Program-made: the position numbers and the translations under genes | Part shown: one piece after another, positions 24,560 through 33,087 of the stretch | How positions within the stretch are numbered: position 1 is the stretch's first letter | Layout: every line of letters starts with the position of its first letter | The notes under the pieces: generated by a model | Databases searched by the model: none | The model's input: the letters and a program-made list of their open reading frames with translations, nothing else | What the model was told of the DNA's origin: nothing | Assembly (NCBI GenBank): GCA_964435115.1 | Contig: CAYSYM010000030.1 | Location: 1-44,303, forward strand | Length of the DNA stretch: 44,303 nucleotides | Reading direction: 5' to 3' | Source: CAYSYM01 sp964435115 | GTDB taxonomy: Bacteria; Chloroflexota; UBA6077; CF-72

Positions 24560-24595
24560 CTGAGGGCTGAGTAGGGCGTCCTACTCAGCCCTCAG
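24560..24595 (-). terminator. Perfect 16-bp hairpin between livK and livH
   Basis: CTGAGGGCTGAGTAGG (24560-24575) and its exact complement (24580-24595) leave a 4-nt GCGT loop. Placed after the binding-protein gene and before the permease, it could attenuate read-through and protect the upstream mRNA end, so that the binding protein is made in excess. GGGTGTTAGGTG-type repeats (24525-24559) adjoin it. Confidence 0.65.
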
Positions 24596-24606
24596 CCCTG
24601 CGTCCG

Positions 24607-25905
24607 TCAGTCCGCCGGCCTCCAGGTGCCGTTGACAATCTTCACCATCGTCGCGGCACGGTTGTCCAGCCCGTTATGGTCCTGCGCGGAGAAGTTGAAG
24701 ATGCCGGTGATGCCCACGAAGTCCTTCACCTTCTCGATCTCGTCGCGGATCTTGGCCGGCTCGGGGCCGACCTTCTCCAGTGTTCGCACGGCGATCCAGA
24801 AGCTGTCCCAGGCGTGCCCGCCAAAGGTGGTGGGCAGCTTCCCGTACGCCTTCCGGTAGGCCTCCGTGTAGTCCAGCAGGACCTTCTTCTGCGGGTCGCT
24901 GTCGGGCAGGTAGCTGGCCACGAGTAGCTTGCCGATCGGGAAGGTCACGCCTTCCGCTCCGGGGCCGGCCAGGTCGATGAAGTCCTGGTTCCCGATGCCG
25001 TGGCTCTGGAAGACCGGGATCTTCAGCCCCAGGTCGAAGGCATTCTTGGCCGCCACCGACGCGGCCGGAGGAATAGCCCACACGATCAAGGCCTGAGCCT
25101 CCGAGCTGCGGATCTTGGTGAGCTGCGCGCTCATGTCCTTGTCTTCGGCGCCGAACCGCTCGTTGGCGACGGTCTGAAGGCCGGCCGCGGGGGCCACCTT
25201 CTCGAACTCAGCACGGCCACTATCGCCGTAGGCGTTGTTGACGCTCATCCAGGCGATCTTCGTCAACCCCTTGGACTTGAGGTAGTTGACCAGCGTCGTC
25301 ACCATCAGCGCATCGCTCTGCGGCGTCTTGAACACCCACTTGCGATCGGCTACCGGGTCGACGATCTTGATGCTGGCGGCGGCCGAGATGAGCGGCACCT
25401 CGGCCTTCTGCACGGTGTCGACGATGGCGAGCGTTGTGCCGCTCTGGCTGGGACCGATGATGACCGGGACCTTGTCCTCCTCGATCAGCTTCTTGGCCAC
25501 GAGAACGGTCTGGCTCTCCTGGCTCTGGTTGTCGTAGAGGACCACCTGGACCGGGTGGAGCATACCGTCCGGGCCCTTGATGCCGCCCTGGGCGTTGACC
25601 TGCGCTTCGAGCATCTTGACCGTGTCGCGCTCGGGCACGCCGAGTGACGAGGCCGGGCCGGTGATGTCGAAGATGGCGCCGATCTTGTATGGCTCGCCCG
25701 GCATGCCGGCCATGCCGGCCGCCTGGGTGGGCGCCGGCGCCGCTGGCGCGGCCGGCTTGGGCGCCTCGGTGGGCTTGGCCGCCGGCGCGGCCGTTGGTGC
25801 CGGTGCCGCCGTGGGCGCGGCGGCGGGCGCGGGCTGGCACGCCGCCAGGAGCAGCCCGAGGGCGGGCAGCAGGGCGAACCGTCGGACGTATCGTGTGCGC
25901 TGCAT
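24607..25905 (-). CDS. livK: Solute-binding lipoprotein of the Liv-type importer
   Basis: A 432-residue lipoprotein with lipobox LLAAC (C23), a long Ala/Pro/Thr linker (24-65) typical of Chloroflexota and other monoderm-like lipoproteins, and a periplasmic-binding fold of type I (about 70-430). The fold motifs include YKIGAIFDITGPASSLGVPE, VVLYDNQSQESQTVLVAKKLI, VIIGPSQSGTTLAI and FGGHAWDSFWIAV. It captures the substrate outside the cell for LivHMGF. The ATG is 25 bp from the prpF stop, so it is likely read from the large upstream operon as well. Confidence 0.94.
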   Translation of the reverse strand: MQRTRYVRRFALLPALGLLLAACQPAPAAAPTAAPAPTAAPAAKPTEAPKPAAPAAPAPTQAAGMAGMPGEPYKIGAIFDITGPASSLGVPERDTVKMLEAQVNAQGGIKGPDGMLHPVQVVLYDNQSQESQTVLVAKKLIEEDKVPVIIGPSQSGTTLAIVDTVQKAEVPLISAAASIKIVDPVADRKWVFKTPQSDALMVTTLVNYLKSKGLTKIAWMSVNNAYGDSGRAEFEKVAPAAGLQTVANERFGAEDKDMSAQLTKIRSSEAQALIVWAIPPAASVAAKNAFDLGLKIPVFQSHGIGNQDFIDLAGPGAEGVTFPIGKLLVASYLPDSDPQKKVLLDYTEAYRKAYGKLPTTFGGHAWDSFWIAVRTLEKVGPEPAKIRDEIEKVKDFVGITGIFNFSAQDHNGLDNRAATMVKIVNGTWRPAD

Positions 25906-25930
25906 GAAGGTTCTCCCCCTTCAGAAACGG

Positions 25931-27205
25931 CTAGGGCAGGGCAGCCCGGGTGCTCCCTGCCGGCGAACGCTGCGCCGCGGCGATCGCCGCGCCAGCAACC
26001 TTGCCGGTCCCGGACCGGCTCGCGCTCACGTCGCTCCTCTCCTCAGGCTCCGTCGCCAGCGCGGCGCGCCGGACGAAGGCGTACCCCTCCATCAGGCGCC
26101 GCGCCGTCCGGGCGTAGGCCGCTTCGTCAACTTGCCAGCCGTCCGCCGCCTGGCTCACCCGCACCCGCAGCTCGAAGCAGCCGCTCGGGTGGCCGATCCT
26201 GACCAGGCGTGCCTCACCCAGCGGCGGGCTCGCCGCGGCCGCCTCGGCTGCCAGCGTGCCGGGAATGGTTGCCGCCACCGCAGTGCAGACGCCGGCCGTC
26301 CCCGGGAACGCCCGGTGCAGCGTGGGCGGCCGGCCGCCCACCACCCGTGCCAGCAGGTCGACCTCCTCGGCGCGGACCACGCGGCCGTCCGTGAAGCGCG
26401 GGTACGGCGCAGGCGGCGCCACCGCCACAGGGATCGGGGTCAGCCCGTCCGTGGGCAGGCCCAGCCGGGCCGCGGCCCGCGCGCGGACGGCGTCGATCTG
26501 GCGGAGCCGGTCAGGCCCCATGGCGGCCGGGCCCTCGGTCCCTGTAAGGCCCGCGGCTTCGGCGCGGAAGACCACGCACAGGTTGCCGATGTCGACCACG
26601 CTCACCTCGATTGCCGCTCCCAGCTCGGGGACGTCGAGCTGGTCCCTGGTCCGCCCGGTGGGGAGCAGCCGGCCGGTCGCCCCGCCGGCGGTGGCGGCGT
26701 AATCCAGGCGGATCTCCGCGCCGCTGCCGGGCACGCCGTCCACCGTGCACGTTCCCTCCACGGCCGGGGCGCCGTGGCGCATGGGGACGGCGGCCACCAG
26801 GACCTTGCCCGTGTTCGTGTTGTGGATGCGGACGACCGAGGCGTGCTGGCCCGGCGCGACCAGCCCCTCCTGGACCGCGTACACGCCGACGGCCGCGGAG
26901 ATGTTGCCGCAGTTGATGTCGTAGGTGACGACGGGCTCGCTCACGCTGACCTGGGCGAACGTGTAGTCGAGGTCGGCATCCGGGCGGGTGGGCGGGCCGA
27001 TGATCGCCAGTTTGCTGGTCAGGATGTCCGCGCCGCCCAGCCCGTCGACCTGGCGCGGATCGGGGCTGCCGAACAGCGCCAGGATGAAACGGTCGCGCAG
27101 CACCGGGTCCGAGGGAAGGTCGACCGACCGCAGGAACTGGGCCTTCGAGGTGCCGCCGCGCATGGTCACGCAGCGGACCGCCACCTGCTCGCCGTCACCC
27201 AGCAT
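25931..27205 (-). CDS. PrpF/DUF453-family proton-shifting isomerase
   Basis: A 424-residue protein with family motifs CVTMRGGTSKAQFL (12-25), GADILTSKLAIIGPP, TYDINCGNISAAVGVYAVQEGLV and VRIHNTNTGKVLVA. PrpF relatives isomerise methylaconitate, itaconate-type or oxalomesaconate double bonds, keeping a conserved Cys and Lys (C99 in INCGN; K68 in TSKLA). In this cluster it would fit double-bond movement in an unsaturated acid made by the LeuCD-like pair. ATG 27205 overlaps the end of the CoA-transferase gene by 11 nt. The last 40 residues are a low-complexity tail. Confidence 0.88.
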   Translation of the reverse strand: MLGDGEQVAVRCVTMRGGTSKAQFLRSVDLPSDPVLRDRFILALFGSPDPRQVDGLGGADILTSKLAIIGPPTRPDADLDYTFAQVSVSEPVVTYDINCGNISAAVGVYAVQEGLVAPGQHASVVRIHNTNTGKVLVAAVPMRHGAPAVEGTCTVDGVPGSGAEIRLDYAATAGGATGRLLPTGRTRDQLDVPELGAAIEVSVVDIGNLCVVFRAEAAGLTGTEGPAAMGPDRLRQIDAVRARAAARLGLPTDGLTPIPVAVAPPAPYPRFTDGRVVRAEEVDLLARVVGGRPPTLHRAFPGTAGVCTAVAATIPGTLAAEAAAASPPLGEARLVRIGHPSGCFELRVRVSQAADGWQVDEAAYARTARRLMEGYAFVRRAALATEPEERSDVSASRSGTGKVAGAAIAAAQRSPAGSTRAALP

Positions 27206-28544
27206 CGGGTACCTCCGTGCGCGGCTGGCTCGCCGGCCCCCGGGCGGTCCCGCTGCGGCCGCCGACGGGAGCGGTCCGGCGCTCGTACGAGCGAGGCCGA
27301 GCCGGCGGGTCCGGCCGGGCGCGGGAGAGCGGCGCCGCCCGAAGGGCGGGCAGGTCCGGGGCCACGACAACCCCTTCGTCCACCAGCGCCTCGATCTCCT
27401 CCACCGCGTAGCCCAGCTCCGAGAGCACCTCGGCCGACTGCTCGCCCACCATGGGCGCGTGGCGGCGGATCGCGCCTGGCGTCGCCTCAAGCTTGAGTGG
27501 GATGCCCACCGTGGTCGCGCTGCCGAGCGTGGGATGGCGCAGCTCCACCAGCGAGTCGGCCTGCCGGACGTGGGGCGCGTCGACCAACTCTGGGTACGAG
27601 AGCAGCGGCCCGCAGAGGATGTCCGCCGCCTCCAGGATCTCCAGCCACTCGGCCGTGGCGCGCAGCCGGAACACCTCCTCCAGCTCGGCGACCAGCGCGG
27701 CTCGGTGGTGGACACGGTCCGCGTTGGTGCGGAAGCGAGGGTCCTCCTCGAGGTCGGGCCGCCCCAGCACCCGGCAGAGCGCGCGCCAGCGGTCCGGCGT
27801 GTAGGCAGCCACCATAACGGCGCCGTCCAGGGTGCGGAAGGCCTGGTTGGGCGCGGCGTAGGGTGCGGCGCTGCCGACCTTGCGCGGCACCTCGCCACCG
27901 GCTAGGTACATGGCCAGTGGCACCGCCTGGAACGCCAGCAGGCCGTCCAGCAGCGAGATCGAGACCCGCTGCCCGCGGCCGGATCGCTCGCGGGCCAGCA
28001 GGGCGAGTAGGACGCCCTGCACGGCGAGGAACGCCGTGGTCATGTCGGCCGCGGGGACGCCCACCTTGACCGGCACGCCCGAGGGCGTGCCGGTCACACT
28101 CATCAGCCCGCTCATCGCCTGGACCACGCCGTCGACCCCCGGCTTGTCCTTCCATGGCCCGGCCTCGCCGAACGCCGTGATCGCGCAGTAGACCAGGCGG
28201 GGGTTGTGCTCGCGCAGGGCTTCGTAGCCCAGGCCGAGCCGGTCCAGGACGCCCGGGCGGAAGCTCTCCACCAGCACGTCGCTGGCCGTCGCCAGGCGCT
28301 CCACAATCACACGCCCGGCGGGCTGCTTGAGGTCCACGGCGAGGCTGCGCTTATTGCGGTTCATGCCCAGGTAGGCGGCCGCCACACCGTGCCAGAAGGG
28401 CGGGCCGAGCCCCCGCCCCCACTCGCCGGCACACGGCTCCACTTTCACCACGTCCGCCCCGTGGTCGCCGAGGATCATGGCGCACGTCGGGCCGGCGGCT
28501 CCCTGCGAGACGTCGAGCACGCGGATCCCGTCGAGCGCACCCAT
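27195..28544 (-). CDS. CaiB/BaiF-type (class III) CoA-transferase
   Basis: A 449-residue protein with family motifs GIRVLDVSQGAAGPTCAMILGDHGADVVKVE (6-36), MNRNKRSLAVDLK, FRPGVLDRLGLGYEAL and the catalytic aspartate D138 in GVDGVVQAMSGLM. It moves CoA between carboxylic acids and would activate the substrate or intermediate. Only one gene is present, unlike BbsEF, which needs two. A GAGGAGG ribosome site precedes ATG 28544, which overlaps the tetR stop by 1 nt. The last 40 residues are Arg/Pro-rich. Confidence 0.94.
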   Translation of the reverse strand: MGALDGIRVLDVSQGAAGPTCAMILGDHGADVVKVEPCAGEWGRGLGPPFWHGVAAAYLGMNRNKRSLAVDLKQPAGRVIVERLATASDVLVESFRPGVLDRLGLGYEALREHNPRLVYCAITAFGEAGPWKDKPGVDGVVQAMSGLMSVTGTPSGVPVKVGVPAADMTTAFLAVQGVLLALLARERSGRGQRVSISLLDGLLAFQAVPLAMYLAGGEVPRKVGSAAPYAAPNQAFRTLDGAVMVAAYTPDRWRALCRVLGRPDLEEDPRFRTNADRVHHRAALVAELEEVFRLRATAEWLEILEAADILCGPLLSYPELVDAPHVRQADSLVELRHPTLGSATTVGIPLKLEATPGAIRRHAPMVGEQSAEVLSELGYAVEEIEALVDEGVVVAPDLPALRAAPLSRARPDPPARPRSYERRTAPVGGRSGTARGPASQPRTEVPDAG

Positions 28545-29152
28545 CAGCCAACCTCCTCGCGCCCGTCGTCGGCCAGCGCGTGCACCGCGAACTCCGCGAA
28601 GTTGGTGGCGATCTCTTCCGGGCTGTAGTCGCCGTCCGGCCGGTACCAGCGGACCACCCAGTGGCACATCCCCAGGAGGGCGAACACGGCCAGCTTCACG
28701 TCCGTAGGACGGAACTCGCCGCTAGCAATGCCCGCCGCGACGATCTGGCGGAACCAGGCCTCGTACTTGTCGCGCTTGGCCACGTACGCGCGGCGCTGGG
28801 CGTGCGTGAGGGCGCGTCCTTCCTGGATGAAGCAGGCCACGCTGTCGCGGTGCTCGATGTAGGTAAGCACGTGCGTCCGGGTGGCCAGCCACAGCCGTTC
28901 GGTCGCGGGCAGGTCGGCGCTGGCGACCTGCTCGAGCGCCGCCATGAGCTGGTCCACCCCCCGCTCGACGATCTCCCCCAGCAGCTCCGCCTTGCTCGGC
29001 ACGTGGTGGTAGAGCGAGCTCTTACCGAGGCCAGCCAGCTCGGCGACCTCGCGCATGCTGGTGGCCTCGAAGCCGCGGTCGCGGAAGAGCTGCGCGGCCG
29101 CCTGCAGCACGCGTTCGCGGCTGTTGGACGACGCGGCGGCGCTAACGGCCAT
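28544..29152 (-). CDS. TetR-family transcriptional regulator
   Basis: A 202-residue regulator with the N-terminal HTH RERVLQAAAQLFRDRGFEATSMREVAELAGLGKSSLYHHVPSKAELL (12-58) and an all-helical ligand domain. It resembles FadR/AcrR-like regulators that sense acyl-CoA esters. It is embedded in the operon: ATG 29152 overlaps the korC end by 11 nt. A matching palindrome, CCGACCG-TT-CGGTCGG, is found upstream of the leuC-like gene at 39401-39416, making it a plausible operon repressor. Confidence 0.93.
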   Translation of the reverse strand: MAVSAAASSNSRERVLQAAAQLFRDRGFEATSMREVAELAGLGKSSLYHHVPSKAELLGEIVERGVDQLMAALEQVASADLPATERLWLATRTHVLTYIEHRDSVACFIQEGRALTHAQRRAYVAKRDKYEAWFRQIVAAGIASGEFRPTDVKLAVFALLGMCHWVVRWYRPDGDYSPEEIATNFAEFAVHALADDGREEVG

Positions 29153-29813
29153 GGGCTTCCACCTCCACCTGCCGCTCGTCGGCCTCGACTGCCAGGGACA
29201 GGGGCGGCACCTGGCCGGGGTGGCGGCCGGTGGAGCCTGCCATCTGATCTGCCCGGGATGGCGCGCCCGGAGCGCTGAGCTCCAGGCCGGCCCGGAACGC
29301 CCGCAGCCCGGGCTCCGCGCTCCCACCCGGACGCCGCGAGGCGATGGCGGCTTCCAGCGCCGCGGCCGGCACGAGACGGCACAATCCCACCAGTGCGCCC
29401 AGCGCCAGGATGTTGGCGCCCACGGGGGTGCCCAGGCGCTCGCGGGCGGTCGCGAAGAGGGGCAGGGCGTGCCAGACGCGGCCGTCGCCGGCGCGTGGCT
29501 GGACCCGGTCGGCGTCCACCAGGATCGTACCGCCCGGCTTCACCTGGTCCACGTAGCGGTCGCACGCCTCCTGAGTGAGCGCGACGAGGATGTCGGGCGC
29601 AGTGGCGTACGGGTAGTCGATCGGCGCGTCGCTCACGATCACGTCCGCCTTGGTCGCCCCCCCGCGCGACTCAGGTCCGTAGGCCTGGGCGTGCGTGGCG
29701 TTCTTACCGGCGGCCACCGCCGCCTCGGCGAGCAGCAGGCCGGCGAGCACCACGCCCTGGCCGCCCGAGCCGGCCAGCCGCACCTGTCGCTCAGGCGCGA
29801 GCGCCGAGGTCAC
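29142..29813 (-). CDS. 2-oxoacid:ferredoxin oxidoreductase gamma subunit (KorC-like)
   Basis: A 223-residue protein with the gamma-subunit pattern VRLAGSGGQGVVLAGLLLAEAA, HAQAYGPESRGGATKADVIVSD and YATAPDILVALTQEACDRYV. It completes the alpha/beta/gamma set with the two genes upstream. GTG 29813 overlaps the korB stop by 4 nt. The complex oxidatively decarboxylates a 2-oxoacid to acyl-CoA, reducing ferredoxin. The last 40 residues have no clear homology. Confidence 0.9.
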   Translation of the reverse strand: MTSALAPERQVRLAGSGGQGVVLAGLLLAEAAVAAGKNATHAQAYGPESRGGATKADVIVSDAPIDYPYATAPDILVALTQEACDRYVDQVKPGGTILVDADRVQPRAGDGRVWHALPLFATARERLGTPVGANILALGALVGLCRLVPAAALEAAIASRRPGGSAEPGLRAFRAGLELSAPGAPSRADQMAGSTGRHPGQVPPLSLAVEADERQVEVEAHGR

Positions 29814-30766
29814 GTGAGACCTCCCCCGAGTGCTTCGCGCGCGTTCTTCCCGCCGCCGGGCGTGCGGGTCCCACCCGTGCCGGGTCCCGCCGGGCCCTGG
29901 CCCACGTGCGTCGGCCGCTCGGCGGCGATGAGCGCCTGGAGCTGGTCCGACAGCTCGGGACGCGTCTCCCGGTGGAGGACGCCCAGGGGCAGGGTGGGGT
30001 GGGCGGCGAGCGGCCGCGGCGCTGGCTGGAGCACGGGCACCAGCCGCTTCTGCGCCAGCGGCTGCTCCACCCACTCCACCTGGCGCCGCTGCTCCTGGAG
30101 CATCTCGGGCCCCTGGCCCAACCGGTTGTAGCGGCCGAAGAACTCCGGGCAGTCGCTGATCGTCTCCACGAACGCGAACCCCGGGTGCTGGAGCGCCTGG
30201 GTGTAGAGCTCCTCCAGGTCGAGCGGTGCGGCCGTCATGCCGCGGGCGACGAAGGTGGCGCCGGCCGCCTGCACCAGTCTGCAGGCGTCGAAGCTGGGCT
30301 CGCGGGCGCCAGCCGGCGTGGTGGTGCTGTTCGCCCCATCCGGCGTGGTCGGCGCGGCCTGGCCCCCCGTCATCCCATAGATGGCGTTGTTCAGCAGCAG
30401 GCAGGTGAGGTCCACGTTCCGGCGCGCGGCGTGGATCAGGTGGTTGCCGCCGATCGCCAGCCCGTCCCCGTCGCCGGTGACCACGATCACCTGCAGCTCA
30501 GGCCGCGCCAGCTTGAGCCCGGTCGCGAAGGTGAGCGGCCGGCCGTGCGTCGTGTGCAGGGTGCAGAAGTCGACGTACCCGACGATACGGCTGGAGCAGC
30601 CGATGCCGGCCACGAACGCGACCCGGTCGCGTGGCAGCGCCAGGCGATCGATGGCGCGCAGGACCGCCTTCAGCACGATGCCGTGCCCGCAGCCGGGGCA
30701 GAGCATGTGGGGCATCATGTCCAGCCGCAGGTAGTCGCGGTACTCGATCTCGGCGGTCGCGCTCAC
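29810..30766 (-). CDS. 2-oxoacid:ferredoxin oxidoreductase beta subunit (KorB-like)
   Basis: A 318-residue TPP-binding subunit with CPGCGHG (C23, C26), GIGCSSR, VVTGDGDGLAIGGNHLIHAARRN (TPP-Mg site, about 96-117) and NNAIYGMTGGQAAPTTP. It lacks its own ferredoxin domain. GTG 30766 overlaps the alpha-subunit stop by 4 nt. The last 60 residues are Pro/Gly-rich and variable. Confidence 0.92.
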   Translation of the reverse strand: MSATAEIEYRDYLRLDMMPHMLCPGCGHGIVLKAVLRAIDRLALPRDRVAFVAGIGCSSRIVGYVDFCTLHTTHGRPLTFATGLKLARPELQVIVVTGDGDGLAIGGNHLIHAARRNVDLTCLLLNNAIYGMTGGQAAPTTPDGANSTTTPAGAREPSFDACRLVQAAGATFVARGMTAAPLDLEELYTQALQHPGFAFVETISDCPEFFGRYNRLGQGPEMLQEQRRQVEWVEQPLAQKRLVPVLQPAPRPLAAHPTLPLGVLHRETRPELSDQLQALIAAERPTHVGQGPAGPGTGGTRTPGGGKNAREALGGGLT

Positions 30767-31974
30767 GCGAGCACCCCCTTCTGGACGTCGTCCGCTCGGC
30801 CCGCGCGCTGCCCCGCGGCGGCGCCGCCCTGGCGCGCCCACGCGCCCGCGATCGTGGCGAGCACGTCGTCCGGGGCGATCGGCTGCCCGTCGGCACGCAG
30901 ACAACCGACGACCGGCGCGCGGCCGAGGACGCCGCGCTCGACCTCACGAATCGCCTGGCCCATGTTCATCTCGGCCACGACGACCGCCCGGGCACCACCG
31001 ACGTGCGCCCCCAGCTCGACGTCCGGGAAGGGCCACAGCGTCTTCAGACGGAACAGCCCGGCCCTGATCCCCTGCTCGCGCGCCACCGCCACCGCGCGCC
31101 GGGCAGCCCGGGCGCTGATGCCGTAGGCGACCACCACGATCTCGGCGTCGTCCAGGTCGACGGTCTCGTAGTCGACGATCTCGGCCCGGGCGCGCTCAAG
31201 CTTGTCGTGGAGCCGCTGCTGGAGACGGGCCACCGCCTCGGCGCTCTGAGTGGGATAGCCCCGCTCGTCGTGCGCGAGCCCGGTCACGTGGAAGCGGTAG
31301 CCGGCGCCGAAGTCCGCCAGCGGCGGAACGCCAGAGGCGTCGGCCGCGTAGGGGCGGTAGTCAGCCGGAGCGCACGTGGGGCGCCGCCGCTCGACGACGG
31401 GCAGGTTGCCGGGCGCCGGCACCTCGACACGCTCACGGACGTGCCCGATCACCTCGTCGTACAGGAGGATGACCGGTGTCCGGAAGCGTTCGGCCAGGTT
31501 GAAGGCGCGCACGGTCAGCTCGTACACCTCGCCCACCGCGGCCGGGGCGAGGACCACGATCGGGTGGTCTCCGTGGGTGCCCCAGCGCGCCTGCATGACA
31601 TCGGCCTGGGCGGGGCTGGTGGGGAGCCCGGTGCTCGGGCCGCCACGCATCACGTCGACGATAACGCACGGGATCTCGGCGAACGCCGCGTAGCCGATGT
31701 GCTCCTGCATCAGCGAGAAGCCGGGCCCGCTGGTGGCGGTGAGCGCCTTCTTGCCGCCGAGCGACGCGCCGATGACCGCCCCCAGCGACGCGATCTCATC
31801 CTCCATCTGGATGAAGACGCCGCCGAAGCGCGGCAGGGCGGCTGCCATGTACTCGGCGATCTCGGAGGACGGCGTGATGGGGTAGCCGGCGTAGAAGCGG
31901 CAGCCAGCGTCGATCGCCGCGCGGGCGCAGGCCATGTTGCCCTGGAGCAGCTCAAACGCCACGCGCGCCTCCAT
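30763..31974 (-). CDS. 2-oxoacid:ferredoxin oxidoreductase alpha subunit (KorA-like)
   Basis: A 403-residue alpha subunit with GNMACARAAIDAGCRFYAGYPITPSSEIAEYMA, EDEIASLGAVIGASLGGKKALTATSGPGFSLMQEHIG and RGGPSTGLPTSPAQAD, typical of the Kor/Vor enzymes. The substrate is unknown: 2-oxoglutarate, branched or aromatic oxoacids. It is the first gene of the korABC-tetR-caiB-prpF run. The 213-bp gap to iorB upstream holds a hairpin repeat. Confidence 0.93.
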   Translation of the reverse strand: MEARVAFELLQGNMACARAAIDAGCRFYAGYPITPSSEIAEYMAAALPRFGGVFIQMEDEIASLGAVIGASLGGKKALTATSGPGFSLMQEHIGYAAFAEIPCVIVDVMRGGPSTGLPTSPAQADVMQARWGTHGDHPIVVLAPAAVGEVYELTVRAFNLAERFRTPVILLYDEVIGHVRERVEVPAPGNLPVVERRRPTCAPADYRPYAADASGVPPLADFGAGYRFHVTGLAHDERGYPTQSAEAVARLQQRLHDKLERARAEIVDYETVDLDDAEIVVVAYGISARAARRAVAVAREQGIRAGLFRLKTLWPFPDVELGAHVGGARAVVVAEMNMGQAIREVERGVLGRAPVVGCLRADGQPIAPDDVLATIAGAWARQGGAAAGQRAGRADDVQKGVLA

Positions 31975-32043
31975 CACCCTGTACCGGAGCGCCGTGCGCT
32001 GCGCCACGGGTTGGCCCCAGCCGGACCGCGCGCCCGCGGCCGA

Positions 32044-32090
32044 CCCCCTCACCCGGCCTATGGCCGGCCTCTCCCCCACCGGGGGAGAGG
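32044..32090. repeat. Dispersed hairpin repeat between iorB and korA
   Basis: CCCCCTCACCC (32044-32054), an inner palindrome CCGGCC-TAT-GGCCGG (32053-32067), and CCTCTCCCCC-ACC-GGGGGAGAGG (32068-32090, perfect 10-bp stem). The same order of modules appears in reverse orientation inside the MITE-like element at 6136-6168, so both belong to one repeat family. Confidence 0.6.
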
Positions 32091-32187
32091 CACCCAGGAC
32101 CGACCCCTCGCCCCGAACGCTGGCAGGCCAGGGCTACGCCGGCGCCCGTGCGTGTGCCGCGTCGCTCTACCTGCTGCGTCGGGCGCA

Positions 32188-33087
32188 TCACGCGCTCGCC
32201 TCCTCAGGCGCCGGGCGCCAGGCATCGTGGACGATGATGGCGAAGTCCGGGCAGAGCAGCTCGCACAGCCGGCAGCTCGTGCACGCGTCCGGTCGAACCA
32301 CCAGGACCTTGTCGGCGCGGCCGATGGCCAGGCAGTCCTCGGGGCAGGCGCGCACGCAGATGCTGCAGGCGCTGCCCTTGCACCACGGCTCGATCACTTC
32401 GAGGTGCGGCGCGCGCACGCCAGACGGACCGACGTAGCCGTTGGTGCAGGCGGCAGACTGAGCCGCGAGGTGCCGCGTCTCCTCGGGGAAGCGGAGGGCG
32501 CGGCCGGCCAGGAACGCGCGCTCGTTGGTGGGGTAGGTGCCCTGGGGCACGTTGGCCTCCAGGGCCTCCCGCCAGGCCCGGTCGGGGAAGGGGAGCAGCG
32601 GCGCCAGCACGCCCAGCAGGACGCTGTTGAGCGCCTTCGAGCTGCCGGCCGCCGCGGCGATGGCCGGCGCGTCGCACACGCGCAGGTCGCTCAGGCGCTG
32701 GCCGAGCGCCTCGACCGCCAGTGTGGGGTACTCCGACCGGCCCGCCTTGCGGTCGCGGCAAGCGCCGGGCGGCACGAGGCGCTGGAGGTTGAGGACCATC
32801 GGCGCACCCGGCCGCAGGTACGGCAGCCAGCGCAGGCCCTCGTTCCACTCGAACGCCACCAGCACGTCGGCGCCGCCGGTCTCGATGAGCGGTGAATGGA
32901 CCCGCTCGCCGAAGCGCAGGTGGGAGGAGACGACCCCGCCACGCTGCGACATGCCGTGGACCTCGCTCTGCTTGACCTCGTACCCGGTCCGCAGCGCGAC
33001 GTCGGCGACGATCGCACTGGCCAGCACCACACCCTGGCCGCCAACGCCGACGAGGAGCACGCTGCCGCCTGGGCGCGCGGCGGTCAC
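32188..33087 (-). CDS. Indolepyruvate oxidoreductase beta subunit fused to a ferredoxin domain (IorB-Fd)
   Basis: A 299-residue protein. Residues about 8-200 are the gamma/IorB domain (VLLVGVGGQGVVLASAIVADVALRTG, SEVHGMSQRGGVVSSHLRFG). Residues 230-285 form a two-[4Fe-4S] ferredoxin: C236-x4-C241-x2-C244-x3-C248 and C269-x2-C272-x2-C275-x3-C279. An IorB of normal length ends before this domain, so the ferredoxin is a fusion and could be the electron acceptor for IorA or for the Kor complex. GTG 33087 overlaps the iorA stop by 4 nt. Confidence 0.9.
   Translation of the reverse strand: MTAARPGGSVLLVGVGGQGVVLASAIVADVALRTGYEVKQSEVHGMSQRGGVVSSHLRFGERVHSPLIETGGADVLVAFEWNEGLRWLPYLRPGAPMVLNLQRLVPPGACRDRKAGRSEYPTLAVEALGQRLSDLRVCDAPAIAAAAGSSKALNSVLLGVLAPLLPFPDRAWREALEANVPQGTYPTNERAFLAGRALRFPEETRHLAAQSAACTNGYVGPSGVRAPHLEVIEPWCKGSACSICVRACPEDCLAIGRADKVLVVRPDACTSCRLCELLCPDFAIIVHDAWRPAPEEASA

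Noticed and set aside
24511..24606. Tandem GGGTGTT-type units considered as a CRISPR or minisatellite
   Set aside because: The units are too short and irregular with no spacers; they belong to a dispersed repeat next to a hairpin.
25577..27496. Rightward 639-residue frame over livK and prpF
   Set aside because: It crosses two well-supported leftward genes and their boundary, and shows no homology pattern.
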